Shown: one piece after another, positions 8,201 to 15,634 of the stretch
How the letters are laid out: the number at the start of each line of letters is the position of its first letter
Numbering within the stretch: the first letter of the stretch is position 1
Assembly (NCBI GenBank): GCA_964443885.1
Contig: CAYUES010000019.1
Span: 1 to 18,464, forward strand
Source: OMIS01 sp964443885
Lineage (GTDB): Bacteria > Patescibacteriota > Microgenomatia > UBA1400 > PJMF01
DNA: 18,464 nucleotides
Direction: 5' to 3'
Made by a program: the position numbers and the translations under genes
Notes under the pieces: model-generated
Database searches by the model: none
What the model saw: the letters and a program-made list of their open reading frames with translations, nothing else
What the model was told of the DNA's origin: nothing

Positions 8201-8496
8201 TGCATTTCCAAAACGACCTTTTTGACTATAACTTGGCTAGGATTTGGATCAGGTACGGGCAGTGTCACCACAATCCGAGCATTTTCCGCATTTGGGTTAC
8301 TATTACCGTAGACGGGATCAAAAAAGTTTAAACGACCATTATTACCTTCGGTGTCACTCTCAAAGTTTTGATGTATGGTAATTACTTCAGCGCGCACTTG
8401 TTGTACAGTGCCAGCTACCATCATCATCACAAAAACAAAACCACTCACCAGCAAGGCTTTGACAATTTGAGCTGATCGTGTTGGCAAGCTACGCAT
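5221..8496 (-). CDS. Large secreted surface protein (1091 aa), paralogous C-terminal module
   Basis: A signal peptide (about residues 1-36: positive N-terminus, hydrophobic core VSGFVFVMMMVAG, likely cleavage after VRA) directs it outside. Residues 37-203 form a beta-rich domain. Residues 206-217 are an acidic linker (five Asp then Glu-rich). Residues 220-335 look like an Ig/FnIII-type domain with several Cys (AGAYYIAATAQ). Residues 498-525 are Cys-rich (CVRNCGAC..DGCSGTC). Residues 535-645 are another FnIII-like sandwich, and 680-765 a further small domain. Residues 776-1091 contain WWQARGGLVYG, a stretch of short beta strands (YIVGDVTF..VIPSG..VIFVDGTLRI) suggestive of a beta-helix, and the ending VGAGTFVGW..YRPDFLVNAPEL. 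The part from about 498 is clearly related to the 1315-aa protein further right. It is coupled by a 2-nt gap to the 398-aa gene, with GGGAG about 10 nt before the ATG. Its role as adhesin or pilus-associated protein is inferred. Confidence 0.75.
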   Translation of the reverse strand: MRSLPTRSAQIVKALLVSGFVFVMMMVAGTVQQVRAEVITIHQNFESDTEGNNGRLNFFDPVYGNSNPNAENARIVVTLPVPDPNPSQVIVKKVVLEMHDHDESLVFDLRLNQNSLPNFASNIDIKTLNGALCNVPSFKTRLNNHHLPENRYLQDLYCYDQHIFDINQSINSIVLNISRKNGSGGTSTDQHVHIKNISWTIERPDTTDDDDDEEVEEIVGSCNSISAPDTVVKGQSVAISMSGSNVMKYALHYSPERPNYCAASNASPWTVIGGNDTTGQYTWNTSGLPAGAYYIAATAQLSPTQSCSANPSGSCGTAFTGCTQCGKKITIVEPPAAGQPTAALSSACSPALRTSGESLQYAVNLSSIDTKGLPLRRAYFYLDFTYQPSTNAVRAFLGTPSWSDWETNLRAPRVGDKFAYLLTSSNVMNNNSISFLWDDSIQIGTFKGNKKTLGQFEQFIGQSPATFTISTWIQTLNGAAVVENRFAASSTVAIGTKVCYQEPVCVRNCGACSIAGSSDGCSGTCEQGQSVGTPNPVQILSPAAGTALPANQDSSILISWRQNPSDNPAARLVDSYQLIIFSSEKYSSAAAADAARKAGATDIISLVELAAQGAPGTIYSRRIVFPQALLAGKVTIAVRAFNTTCSAENGGEIPGQPGSGIPDETEWEEVPNVEVEGTFSGNFYKSDSCTLADAEPIVLNSNSLVTVQNADDTTKTYTGFSQGSNYAVSIPAATLDYTALLSIDQGGQSETLSCAACNPANQAGACQLGRRTGPTNTANFFLRSYNLRFGSWWQARGGLVYGHSEISSNLPVDPNTRVINDDCRDAGKEYCDPLLVRNLLGGGSFSGGIPFTGGNFRGVDGWWTEYPGQPRANNGVDAKNHITIENFNYFMQRLETELTPDLTTNGTITSLPEGRLEKDAKVAYIVGDVTFSPNETLVIPSGEKRVIFVDGTLRISQAPDKIIEVQEGGFLSFIVSGDIIFEASVGHLNPSDVLPNTSLEANVEGVFIASNRIIVETAGAPGAANNDKKFVGAGTFVGWSGVELRRTFDDGNLGKTRNTTTPSESFLYRPDFLVNAPELIKFTELTWREVN

Positions 8497-8498
8497 AG

Positions 8499-9695
8499 TT
8501 ATAAAACTCCCAAGATTGTGCTATCTAGCAAAATATTACTGATCGCTTGAGTTGTTCCTGCATAGACATCAATGTATTCGTACACGACCGGTGTGGCATC
8601 TACTGCTGGCTCGTTTGTAAGTATTGCTTGGTTGCTGGCAATGACGGCAGTTTTGCCATCGACTGCTAATGTAACGACGACCGACCCAGTGGTCGGTACT
8701 GTATAAAGTGATGTGCCATCTTTTGTGTAAAAAGTAACTTGTTTAGTGTCAATGTCACTTGCTTGATACTCCACGACTGCAAATACTTCCCCTGATGCAG
8801 ACCACCAAATGGTAGGTTCAAGTTGGTATCCAGAAGTGGGCGCGATACTTAATTTTACTTGTTGGTCTGACAGCTGGAGCAACTCTACAGTAGTCCCTTG
8901 AAATCGAGCAGCGACTCCTGGTGGGGCATGTCTTGAATCTAAATACGAAGCATCATCGGATATCACCGTGGTGGTTTGTGTACTGTTAAAGCGTTTGCCG
9001 ATGATTGAGTCAGCGTTTTCACCAGTTACTTTAGCAAAAAGTGTACTGCCAGTTTCGTCACCCGAAAGTAGTTGGAGGTTTGATGCGGTAACTGTGCCAA
9101 AATCTTGGAAGCGGAAGTTGTCGAGCGCGAGCGAAGCGAGCGCATACTGAGTCGGAGTTGTCTGCGAGCCGTCTAAAACTGTAGCAAAAGCTACTGCCAA
9201 GACACCTTCTCTAGCCCAAATTAGAGAGGTTAACTCTTTATTCTTAAAATCAGCATACTTTTCAAAGGTTTCATTTAGTCTTTGTAACTGATTTTGTTGC
9301 CAATTAACCAAGTATCGATTATAGACAGCTCCTTCATCTTCAGGTGGCAAACCCTGCATAGAAGTATCCTGAGTACTTCTCTCTTTTGCTTCAAGCAGCC
9401 AGAATGTATCTTGGCTTGATTGACTAAATGTCAGCACCTCATCTTGCAACTTTTCAAATGAACCAGCGAGTGGCTTGACCTCTCCCGTTGCAACTGTAAG
9501 GACTTGTAATCCTGCTGGACTATCGAGTAGAACGCTGGCTCTGAGGGATTCTCGATCAACGCCAATCTCTTGGATCTCGTCAAGTGGCCTATCTTCAGGT
9601 GAAAAAACCTCTGGGGCTTGAGTGTACAACCACCACAACCCCCCAGCCACGAGGATACTGCCAAGTCCAACTAATATCAAAAAAATTTTCTTCAT
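8499..9695 (-). CDS. Membrane-anchored extracytoplasmic protein, possibly beta-propeller
   Basis: An N-terminal signal anchor (residues 4-25, KIFLILVGLGSILVAGGLWW) is followed by about 370 residues outside the membrane without cysteines. The body is rich in short beta strands in repeating blades (VLLDSPAGLQVLTVATGEV, IWWSASGEVFAVVEY, VTFYTKDGTSLYTVPTTG, LAVDGKTAVIASN), the look of TolB/WD40-type propellers, but no canonical motif fixes the family. The stop lies 2 nt before the start of the 1091-aa secreted protein, so the two are translated from one mRNA and may work as a pair, with this one as membrane-bound partner or assembly factor. The proposed promoter is only about 10 nt upstream of the ATG in transcript terms. 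Function is not recognised. Confidence 0.65.
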   Translation of the reverse strand: MKKIFLILVGLGSILVAGGLWWLYTQAPEVFSPEDRPLDEIQEIGVDRESLRASVLLDSPAGLQVLTVATGEVKPLAGSFEKLQDEVLTFSQSSQDTFWLLEAKERSTQDTSMQGLPPEDEGAVYNRYLVNWQQNQLQRLNETFEKYADFKNKELTSLIWAREGVLAVAFATVLDGSQTTPTQYALASLALDNFRFQDFGTVTASNLQLLSGDETGSTLFAKVTGENADSIIGKRFNSTQTTTVISDDASYLDSRHAPPGVAARFQGTTVELLQLSDQQVKLSIAPTSGYQLEPTIWWSASGEVFAVVEYQASDIDTKQVTFYTKDGTSLYTVPTTGSVVVTLAVDGKTAVIASNQAILTNEPAVDATPVVYEYIDVYAGTTQAISNILLDSTILGVL

Positions 9696-9712
9696 AAAAC
9701 CCGTACTGTATC

Positions 9713-9742
9713 AGCATACTGAATATGAAGGTGAGAGCGCAA
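9713..9742 (-). promoter_or_regulatory. Candidate promoter of the 398-aa/1091-aa/GspJ-like operon
   Basis: On the - strand, TTGCGC (9737-9742), an 18-nt spacer and TATGCT (9713-9718) resemble a sigma-70 promoter with matches of 4/6 in both boxes. Transcription would start near 9706, leaving a leader of about 10 nt with only a weak GGG before the ATG at 9695. The -10 TATGCT recurs upstream of pilD (727-732). Confidence 0.4.
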
Positions 9743-9759
9743 GTACCAGAGGCAGGAAT

Positions 9760-11652
9760 TTATTCCCACTCAGTAGTTCCAGGCGGTTTTGAGGTTAAGT
9801 CATAGAGCACACGACTAATCTTCGGCACTGTAGCAAGAATCTCAGCGACTAGTTCATACAAAGCTGCTTCAGGCAGATCTTGCCCTGGCACGGCTGGTAG
9901 CCCCGTCATAAAGTCATTGGTGATAAATGGCCGTAAAACCACTGATCGATTGCCTTTTGTATCAAACGGCAGCGGTGCCAAGATCACTGGCACTTGGCTA
10001 AGCGTTCGGAGCAATCCATGTTTGGCGAGTGCTTCATTGACCAGATGATCAGCTTTTCTGAGCTGCTCAATGGTTTCTAAATCAAGATGTGTCGGAGTAA
10101 TTTCTTGTGGAACTTGGCTGACTTCAGCACCAAAGATATATGCCACTCGGTTAATTTGATGAACTTGCTTGGGGATTTCTCGGGCGAGCGCAAATAACTT
10201 TTGCCAGTTTGGAGCCTGGCTACCGTCGCCCGCTGTACTCAATCCCACTGCATAACTATATGTCCGGCCATCACCTTGCACGCCGACAGTTTTAATAGGC
10301 AGCAGTTTTGCAATCACTGCATCATCACTAAAACTTTCAACTTGTTTTTGAGTATTTGCAAAGGTATCTGACTTAAATGTTTCTTCGAGACAAAGAATTC
10401 TGATTGCCAAGCCAGGACCAGGAAATGGTTGCCTCCAGACCAGTTCTTCTGGCAGCCCCAGTTCGAGTCCGAGTTTGCGCACTTCATCTTTATGATAATC
10501 TTGCAGCGGTTCAATCACTTTGCCTTGATCACGCAGTAACCTGACTAGTTGGGTATCGTTATGGTGAGTTTTTATAGTTTCAGCTGTTTTACTGACGGTA
10601 CGTGAAGCACTTTCAATTAAATCTGGGCGCAAGGTGCCTTGTGCTAGTAGTGTATCTTCGACAGAAATACCAAGTTTAGCCACTTCTTCTTCAGCAATTT
10701 TAATAAAGGTGTCACCGATGATTTTACGTTTTTCTTCAGGAGAAATACTTTCGGCCAATGGTTTAGTAGGTTTGCCATCAATCACGGTTGTGGCATGCAA
10801 AAATTTTTCTGTTGCAGAGATGACTGTCAGTTTTAAGCCAAGTTTCTCGAGCGACTTTACGACAAGCTCACTCTCATGGTGACGCATAAAGCCACTATCA
10901 ATGTGCAGGGCATAAATCTGTTCTGCAGGTAGTGCTTTCAGGAGCAATGCCGCACAAACACTCGAGTCTACTCCCCCACTGACCAAGACTAAGACTTTTT
11001 TGTTGCCAGCTTTTTCTTGAATATACTCGACGGCAGTTGTTAAGCGGTCTTTCAAAGTAAACGTGCCTGACAGCCCGACAACCTGGTATAAAAAGTTGCG
11101 CAGCATCTGACTGCCGTTGGTAGTAAGATCAACCTCGGGATGAAACTGGACAGCAAACAATGAGCGCTCACTATTTTCAATTCCGGCAATCAATCCTTCA
11201 GAATCAGCAATCACTCTGAAACCACTCGGAACTTCTGTCACCGTATCGCCATGGCTCATCAAAACTTGTTGAGTGGAATCGAGATCAGTAAATAATGCGG
11301 TTTGCAGGTCAATTTGAATCTGGCAGGGACCATCTTCCCGACGGCCTTTTTTAGTTACCGCACCTTCCAGAACGTGAGTCATCAGCTGCATGCCATAACA
11401 GATGCCTAAAACTGGAATGCCAAGTGAAAAAATTTCAGGATTATACTTTGGTGCATCAGCCCCATACACGCTTTGTGGACCGCCAGAAATTATTAAAGCC
11501 CGATAGTTTCTCAAAACATCACTCGGAGTAGTCAGCGGCAGAATATCTGATTCAATATGGAGTTCTCGTACCCGCCGATCAATTACTTTGGCATACTGCG
11601 CACCAGCATCTAAAATTGCAATTTTTTGAGAGGAAGTTGCAGTATGTGCCAT
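9760..11652 (-). CDS. guaA: GMP synthase (glutamine-hydrolysing), long form
   Basis: It converts XMP, ATP and glutamine to GMP in the cytoplasm, the last step of de novo guanine nucleotide synthesis. The N-terminal class I glutamine amidotransferase domain (about 8-195) has the catalytic triad C85 (GICYGMQ), H171 and E173 (QFHPEV). The ATP-pyrophosphatase domain carries the P-loop SGGVDS at 225-230, an LAQGTLRPDLIES segment (about 336-348) and QPFPGPGLAIRI at 408-419. At 630 aa it exceeds the usual bacterial length (525 in E. coli). The extra sequence is a second dimerisation-type subdomain: a first copy around 454-505 (KTVGVQGDGRTYSYAV) and a second around 555-630 (RSVVLRPFITNDFMTG, ending KPPGTTEWE). 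Human GMPS (693 aa) has a similar doubled arrangement. It sits between unrelated surface-protein genes and has its own promoter. Identification is certain. Confidence 0.97.
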   Translation of the reverse strand: MAHTATSSQKIAILDAGAQYAKVIDRRVRELHIESDILPLTTPSDVLRNYRALIISGGPQSVYGADAPKYNPEIFSLGIPVLGICYGMQLMTHVLEGAVTKKGRREDGPCQIQIDLQTALFTDLDSTQQVLMSHGDTVTEVPSGFRVIADSEGLIAGIENSERSLFAVQFHPEVDLTTNGSQMLRNFLYQVVGLSGTFTLKDRLTTAVEYIQEKAGNKKVLVLVSGGVDSSVCAALLLKALPAEQIYALHIDSGFMRHHESELVVKSLEKLGLKLTVISATEKFLHATTVIDGKPTKPLAESISPEEKRKIIGDTFIKIAEEEVAKLGISVEDTLLAQGTLRPDLIESASRTVSKTAETIKTHHNDTQLVRLLRDQGKVIEPLQDYHKDEVRKLGLELGLPEELVWRQPFPGPGLAIRILCLEETFKSDTFANTQKQVESFSDDAVIAKLLPIKTVGVQGDGRTYSYAVGLSTAGDGSQAPNWQKLFALAREIPKQVHQINRVAYIFGAEVSQVPQEITPTHLDLETIEQLRKADHLVNEALAKHGLLRTLSQVPVILAPLPFDTKGNRSVVLRPFITNDFMTGLPAVPGQDLPEAALYELVAEILATVPKISRVLYDLTSKPPGTTEWE

Positions 11653-11657
11653 ACGAT

Positions 11658-11686
11658 ATTCTAACGAGAAAGGCCGTACCTGGCAA
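11658..11686 (-). promoter_or_regulatory. guaA promoter giving a leaderless mRNA
   Basis: On the - strand, TTGCCA (11681-11686), a spacer of exactly 17 nt and TAGAAT (11658-11663) match the sigma-70 consensus at 5/6 in both boxes. Only five bases (ATCGT) separate the -10 box from the guaA ATG, so transcription should begin at or next to the A of the start codon. There is no Shine-Dalgarno. The whole promoter fits in the 34-nt gap after the 1315-aa gene, with the -35 directly abutting that gene's stop codon. Confidence 0.72.
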
Positions 11687-14600
11687 TTAGTTAACTTCTT
11701 TCCAATCGATAGTTGGTTTACGCATAAACTCAGGAGTATTAATTATTAAATCTGGTCGATAGATGAAGAGTTCGGTCGGCGAGTTGTTGTGAAGTGATTT
11801 ACGAGTTTGCCCATCATCGAAGTCACGCTCGAGCACTACTCCACCCCAGCCCACGAATGTACCAGCTCCTACGAACTTAAAGTCATTTGGATTGGTTGCA
11901 CTTCTGCTCTGGACTGTAAGCGTATTAGAAGCGATGTAGACACCTTCGACAACTGGAGTATTGTAGGTATCAAGGGGAATATCTCCATCAAAACCATAGC
12001 CTAGATCAGCATTGAAGGTAATGTTGCCGCCAGCAATAAAGGCGAGGAAACCACCACTTGGCACCTGAATTAAGTATTCTTGGGCAGACTGGCTATGATC
12101 GGTAGTTGGTCCGGTAAAGGTAATGTTGCCTGGCGCAAAGACGATCCATTTTTGACCAGCAGGTACTGCCCAACCATCATTTGCCGTGCCGAGATTGACC
12201 GTCAGATGGTTATCGGCCCAAACGATTTTGGTACTATCCACTTGAGTATCGTAGTAGTTCAGATCGCTCCCACTTCGGCGGAAGGCTTCAATAAGTTCAG
12301 TCACGGAGTTGACGGTTCGATTGACTTGCATAACGTCACCGGCATCGGTAACTGAGGTTGGAATAGGAATGTTTATATTGGTTAAGAAGTATGTGAAGTT
12401 TTCCAATGTTGGACTAAAAGCTGAACTAATACTGTTAGCACGAGGATTACCACCAGCTGAAATATTATTTTGTGAGAAGAAGTTCCCATCACCAGCATTG
12501 ACGGTACCTTGACTAATTGGGACACCTGCTGAGTTGTCGGTTCCGGCGGTATTGATGTTGGCAATCATCGTTCGCTTACAATTTGGACCAGTACAGCTAG
12601 GTGGGACGTCAGAGTATACGGTAGACTGGCCATAGACATTCCCGCCCCAGGTCTGCCACCAAGCGTCGTTGGCGAGATTCATTAAGCGTACAAAGTAGTT
12701 TGCCGTGCTTGGAACTGTCTTGTCAGTTGCGTTGCAAGTAAAGATACTTGTTGGATTTAGTCTGTTACAGGATGAACAAACGTATGCTTCTTCCAAGTTT
12801 GGATTCTGAATATTCAACTGAGCTTGCCAGCGGCGGTAGTTCCAACTTTCATTCCAAAAGGTTGGGCTGTATGGCAGGAAGTTGATACTATAGTTTGCAC
12901 CCACAAAGCTATTTGTACTACCAAAACTAAAGTTTGGCATTCCTCCAATTGGAGTGGCCACCACACTACTAGCACTTGTTAAATAGGTGCTAATTGGCGT
13001 ACTGCTACTACAGTTATTGTTTGGATCAAGGTAAATGGCGCCACTGATGCTACCTACGAGCTTGAAGTCTACGTACTGCCAAGGACCTTCGTTACTACAA
13101 CTGGTATTAATACTGCGAATCGCAAGTTGCATATCCCAGTCTTGGCCAGTTAGGAGTGGCAATAAATCCACCTCGTACTCGTAGAAGGTGGAGCCATCAC
13201 TTGCAATCTGGCGGGAAACTACTTCATCAGTTCTGCCATCCATATATGCTTGATGTGCAGCAGTCGCATTGTTAGCAAATTCAGTACTCTTCCGGTAGAC
13301 TACAAGCTCAAAACGACCAATTTTACTTATATCACTGACGGTCCACTGAATATCGTAACTGTGTGGTGAAGCACTAGTTGGAGAGAACTGAGCATTCATA
13401 CTAGGTTCGATTACATTTGGAGTGGCTGGAACGCCGTAGTCTTCACCTACTGGACACATGCCACCACAACCATCTGCATACGGAACATCCGAGCAAGTCA
13501 CACTACAGATCGGTTTACAGGCCACTGTTAAGGTTGCATTATCATGTGGTGTCTCTGTATCTGGGACACAGTCTTTGTAACCAACTGCTGCACAGTCCAC
13601 GGTGCCACCGTTCTCAACACATTGAGGGTTTCCAGAACAAGATGATGCCCCACCTGCTGAATCACAGAAGACTTTATACTTACCTACAGGAAAGATTGGT
13701 AGCGGTAGAATTCCAACGTTTTTAGTAACATTTACCGACATACTACATGCTTGCTCACTATTGGCATAACACTGCTGATTGAGTCCCGTATTATTTTCAT
13801 AATAATAGAAACTTCTAGTTGGTGTGTTATTTTCATCGGCTATAAAGCCTTCTGGTATATCGGCCGGGTCTAGCGCCGTAAAGTCTTCTTTGGCAAACCA
13901 CAGTTTTGTTTGCTCTACTGCTGGAGGCACTGGCTCGGATGACTCGCCGGTGACATGTGCATTAAAGGCAGAGTAATTATCAATCGTGAGGTTGGATGTC
14001 AGGACGTTTGGAGCTGTGTATGGGTCTTCGAGTATGATTGTACATGACTCGATAGTTGCTACTTTTTTTACTTCCATGACTAGTAGGTTGCCTCTGCTAC
14101 CGGGATTGAATCGCACGAGACAAGAACCATCCGTATTCAACGTGGTACCGACTGACTGTGTAGTAGCAATTTCATCATTATTGACTTTGTACCAATAGGC
14201 ATTGAAACAGTAGTGGTTTTTGGGGGGAGTTAAAGTGATAACGGTATCTATATCACGGGTTTTACCATATTCATCCCATGCTTGGTATGCCAAACTCCAG
14301 TACTCGTCGTAGCGTAAGTCCGCCCAATGGTTTGCATCTGCAAACGTCAGTAGTTTGACGATCTGCTCATGATAGTAGCCATTTAAGAACAAGCCATAAC
14401 AGCCATCCGGATCGTGCTGCGGCTCTCTACTTTCTTCGGCACCATTCATCCGAGTATAGTAATCGACGTCCCAGGCTTCTTTAGTCTTGGCAGGATAGCG
14501 GCCAGATGCTTCTGGCTCCCATGCCCATCCACCAGAACAAAAATGGTTAGACCACGCTAATCCATGTGCGGGAGTGGTAGGTAGCTCTTGTTCCACTTCT

Positions 14601-15634
14601 GATTCACAAGAAATAATCGTAACAGTTCCATTTGGACTGCTACCAACATCTACACGCATCTGCGAATCGATTTTATTTTTTGTAGTATTAAATGTTTTTA
14701 CGTCTACGTTTTCATAACCTCTGTACTGTTGGAAGTTTCCCTCCGCAGTTAAACCTTGCACACTCCAGTTGGTATTTACGACGGGGCTAGTATCTTGTGG
14801 CCCTTTCCAGGAAATAGTACTACCTGTAGTGGGATCTTGAGAAACGACACGCAACCATACATTCGTGGCTCCAAACTGGTCAACATTGCTACACTCAGGT
14901 GGTGGACAGTTTGAACCTTCAGCTACACAGGTACCTGCACAACAGTCGAACTGGTTAATATTCACACTACAGTCATGTTCATCCAGACAACTGCCCGGTG
15001 GTGGTGGATCAGTAGGCGGTTCAGGGGTTGGCTCGGGAGTAACAGGAGGTTCTGGCGCGCAGGCGGTCATACAGTTGCTCCAATCAGCAAAGCCAGCGGT
15101 ATCACTTGATATTTCATTGCACTGTCTTGAGGTAGCATTACAAATATATCGAGTTCCTGGAGGAGGAGGTGGTGGCGGATCATCTTCTGGAGGTGGGTCA
15201 CAAGCTGCATCACAGGTACCTGAATTAGTGTAGCTTCCCCAGGCACTTTCATAGCATGATCCAGTATTTGTGTTGCACGCAAAAAGGGTTTGTGCAGGAC
15301 GAGGTGTGGGAGCTGCTTGATAGCTACAGTTAGAGGAAACAAAGGTTCCTGAAACACTTGTACAATCACCTGCACAACTATTACCAACGTGTTCGAAACC
15401 ACAAGCAGTTTCCGTTTCATCACAGTCAGTAGTAAAGCCGGTACATTCTGTACAACTAGGTTGAAATGGTGGACATGAGGTTTTACAATTTAGTGGAGTA
15501 TATATTGTTCCGCAATTATGTTCACACGTTACAGAACCTGAACAGGTTTGTGCCTGAACTGGTTGAACGGTAAATACGAATAATGAGATAAATACTGCAA
15601 AAGTTACGCTGACTATAAGTGCAAATTTTTTCAT
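11687..15634 (-). CDS. Giant secreted Cys-rich protein (1315 aa), paralogous C-terminal module
   Basis: The signal peptide (1-28, cleavage after PVQA) is followed by a Cys-rich region (31-245) with about 27 cysteines. Within it are two related four-Cys units (about 117-146 and 162-193) separated by proline tracts (PPPEDDPPPPPPPG and PEPTPEPPTDPPPPG). Residues 250-345 look like a beta-sandwich domain. Residues 355-545 are a Trp/Tyr-rich region of no recognised family. Residues 570-705 form another Cys-containing segment. From about 706 to the end it parallels the 1091-aa protein: CSVTCSDVPYADGCGGMC, an FnIII-like domain, a CSSC unit, WWQTWGGNVYG, a beta-helix-like stretch (VPSGGFLAFIAGGNITF) and VGAGTFVGW..YRPDLIINTPEF. 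Its start overlaps the upstream stop by 4 nt (ATGA). It is probably a surface adhesin or pilus-tip-type protein; there is no LPXTG or C-terminal membrane segment. Confidence 0.75.
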   Translation of the reverse strand: MKKFALIVSVTFAVFISLFVFTVQPVQAQTCSGSVTCEHNCGTIYTPLNCKTSCPPFQPSCTECTGFTTDCDETETACGFEHVGNSCAGDCTSVSGTFVSSNCSYQAAPTPRPAQTLFACNTNTGSCYESAWGSYTNSGTCDAACDPPPEDDPPPPPPPGTRYICNATSRQCNEISSDTAGFADWSNCMTACAPEPPVTPEPTPEPPTDPPPPGSCLDEHDCSVNINQFDCCAGTCVAEGSNCPPPECSNVDQFGATNVWLRVVSQDPTTGSTISWKGPQDTSPVVNTNWSVQGLTAEGNFQQYRGYENVDVKTFNTTKNKIDSQMRVDVGSSPNGTVTIISCESEVEQELPTTPAHGLAWSNHFCSGGWAWEPEASGRYPAKTKEAWDVDYYTRMNGAEESREPQHDPDGCYGLFLNGYYHEQIVKLLTFADANHWADLRYDEYWSLAYQAWDEYGKTRDIDTVITLTPPKNHYCFNAYWYKVNNDEIATTQSVGTTLNTDGSCLVRFNPGSRGNLLVMEVKKVATIESCTIILEDPYTAPNVLTSNLTIDNYSAFNAHVTGESSEPVPPAVEQTKLWFAKEDFTALDPADIPEGFIADENNTPTRSFYYYENNTGLNQQCYANSEQACSMSVNVTKNVGILPLPIFPVGKYKVFCDSAGGASSCSGNPQCVENGGTVDCAAVGYKDCVPDTETPHDNATLTVACKPICSVTCSDVPYADGCGGMCPVGEDYGVPATPNVIEPSMNAQFSPTSASPHSYDIQWTVSDISKIGRFELVVYRKSTEFANNATAAHQAYMDGRTDEVVSRQIASDGSTFYEYEVDLLPLLTGQDWDMQLAIRSINTSCSNEGPWQYVDFKLVGSISGAIYLDPNNNCSSSTPISTYLTSASSVVATPIGGMPNFSFGSTNSFVGANYSINFLPYSPTFWNESWNYRRWQAQLNIQNPNLEEAYVCSSCNRLNPTSIFTCNATDKTVPSTANYFVRLMNLANDAWWQTWGGNVYGQSTVYSDVPPSCTGPNCKRTMIANINTAGTDNSAGVPISQGTVNAGDGNFFSQNNISAGGNPRANSISSAFSPTLENFTYFLTNINIPIPTSVTDAGDVMQVNRTVNSVTELIEAFRRSGSDLNYYDTQVDSTKIVWADNHLTVNLGTANDGWAVPAGQKWIVFAPGNITFTGPTTDHSQSAQEYLIQVPSGGFLAFIAGGNITFNADLGYGFDGDIPLDTYNTPVVEGVYIASNTLTVQSRSATNPNDFKFVGAGTFVGWGGVVLERDFDDGQTRKSLHNNSPTELFIYRPDLIINTPEFMRKPTIDWKEVN

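Noticed and set aside
14990..15200. Tandem repeats in proline-coding tracts as a CRISPR or VNTR array
   Set aside because: Units are irregular and codon-based, with no conserved repeat-spacer period.
14865..15233. Gly/Ser-rich open frame on the + strand
   Set aside because: Complement of the proline-rich linkers of the 1315-aa protein (CCA/CCT read as TGG/AGG/GGT), not an independent gene.
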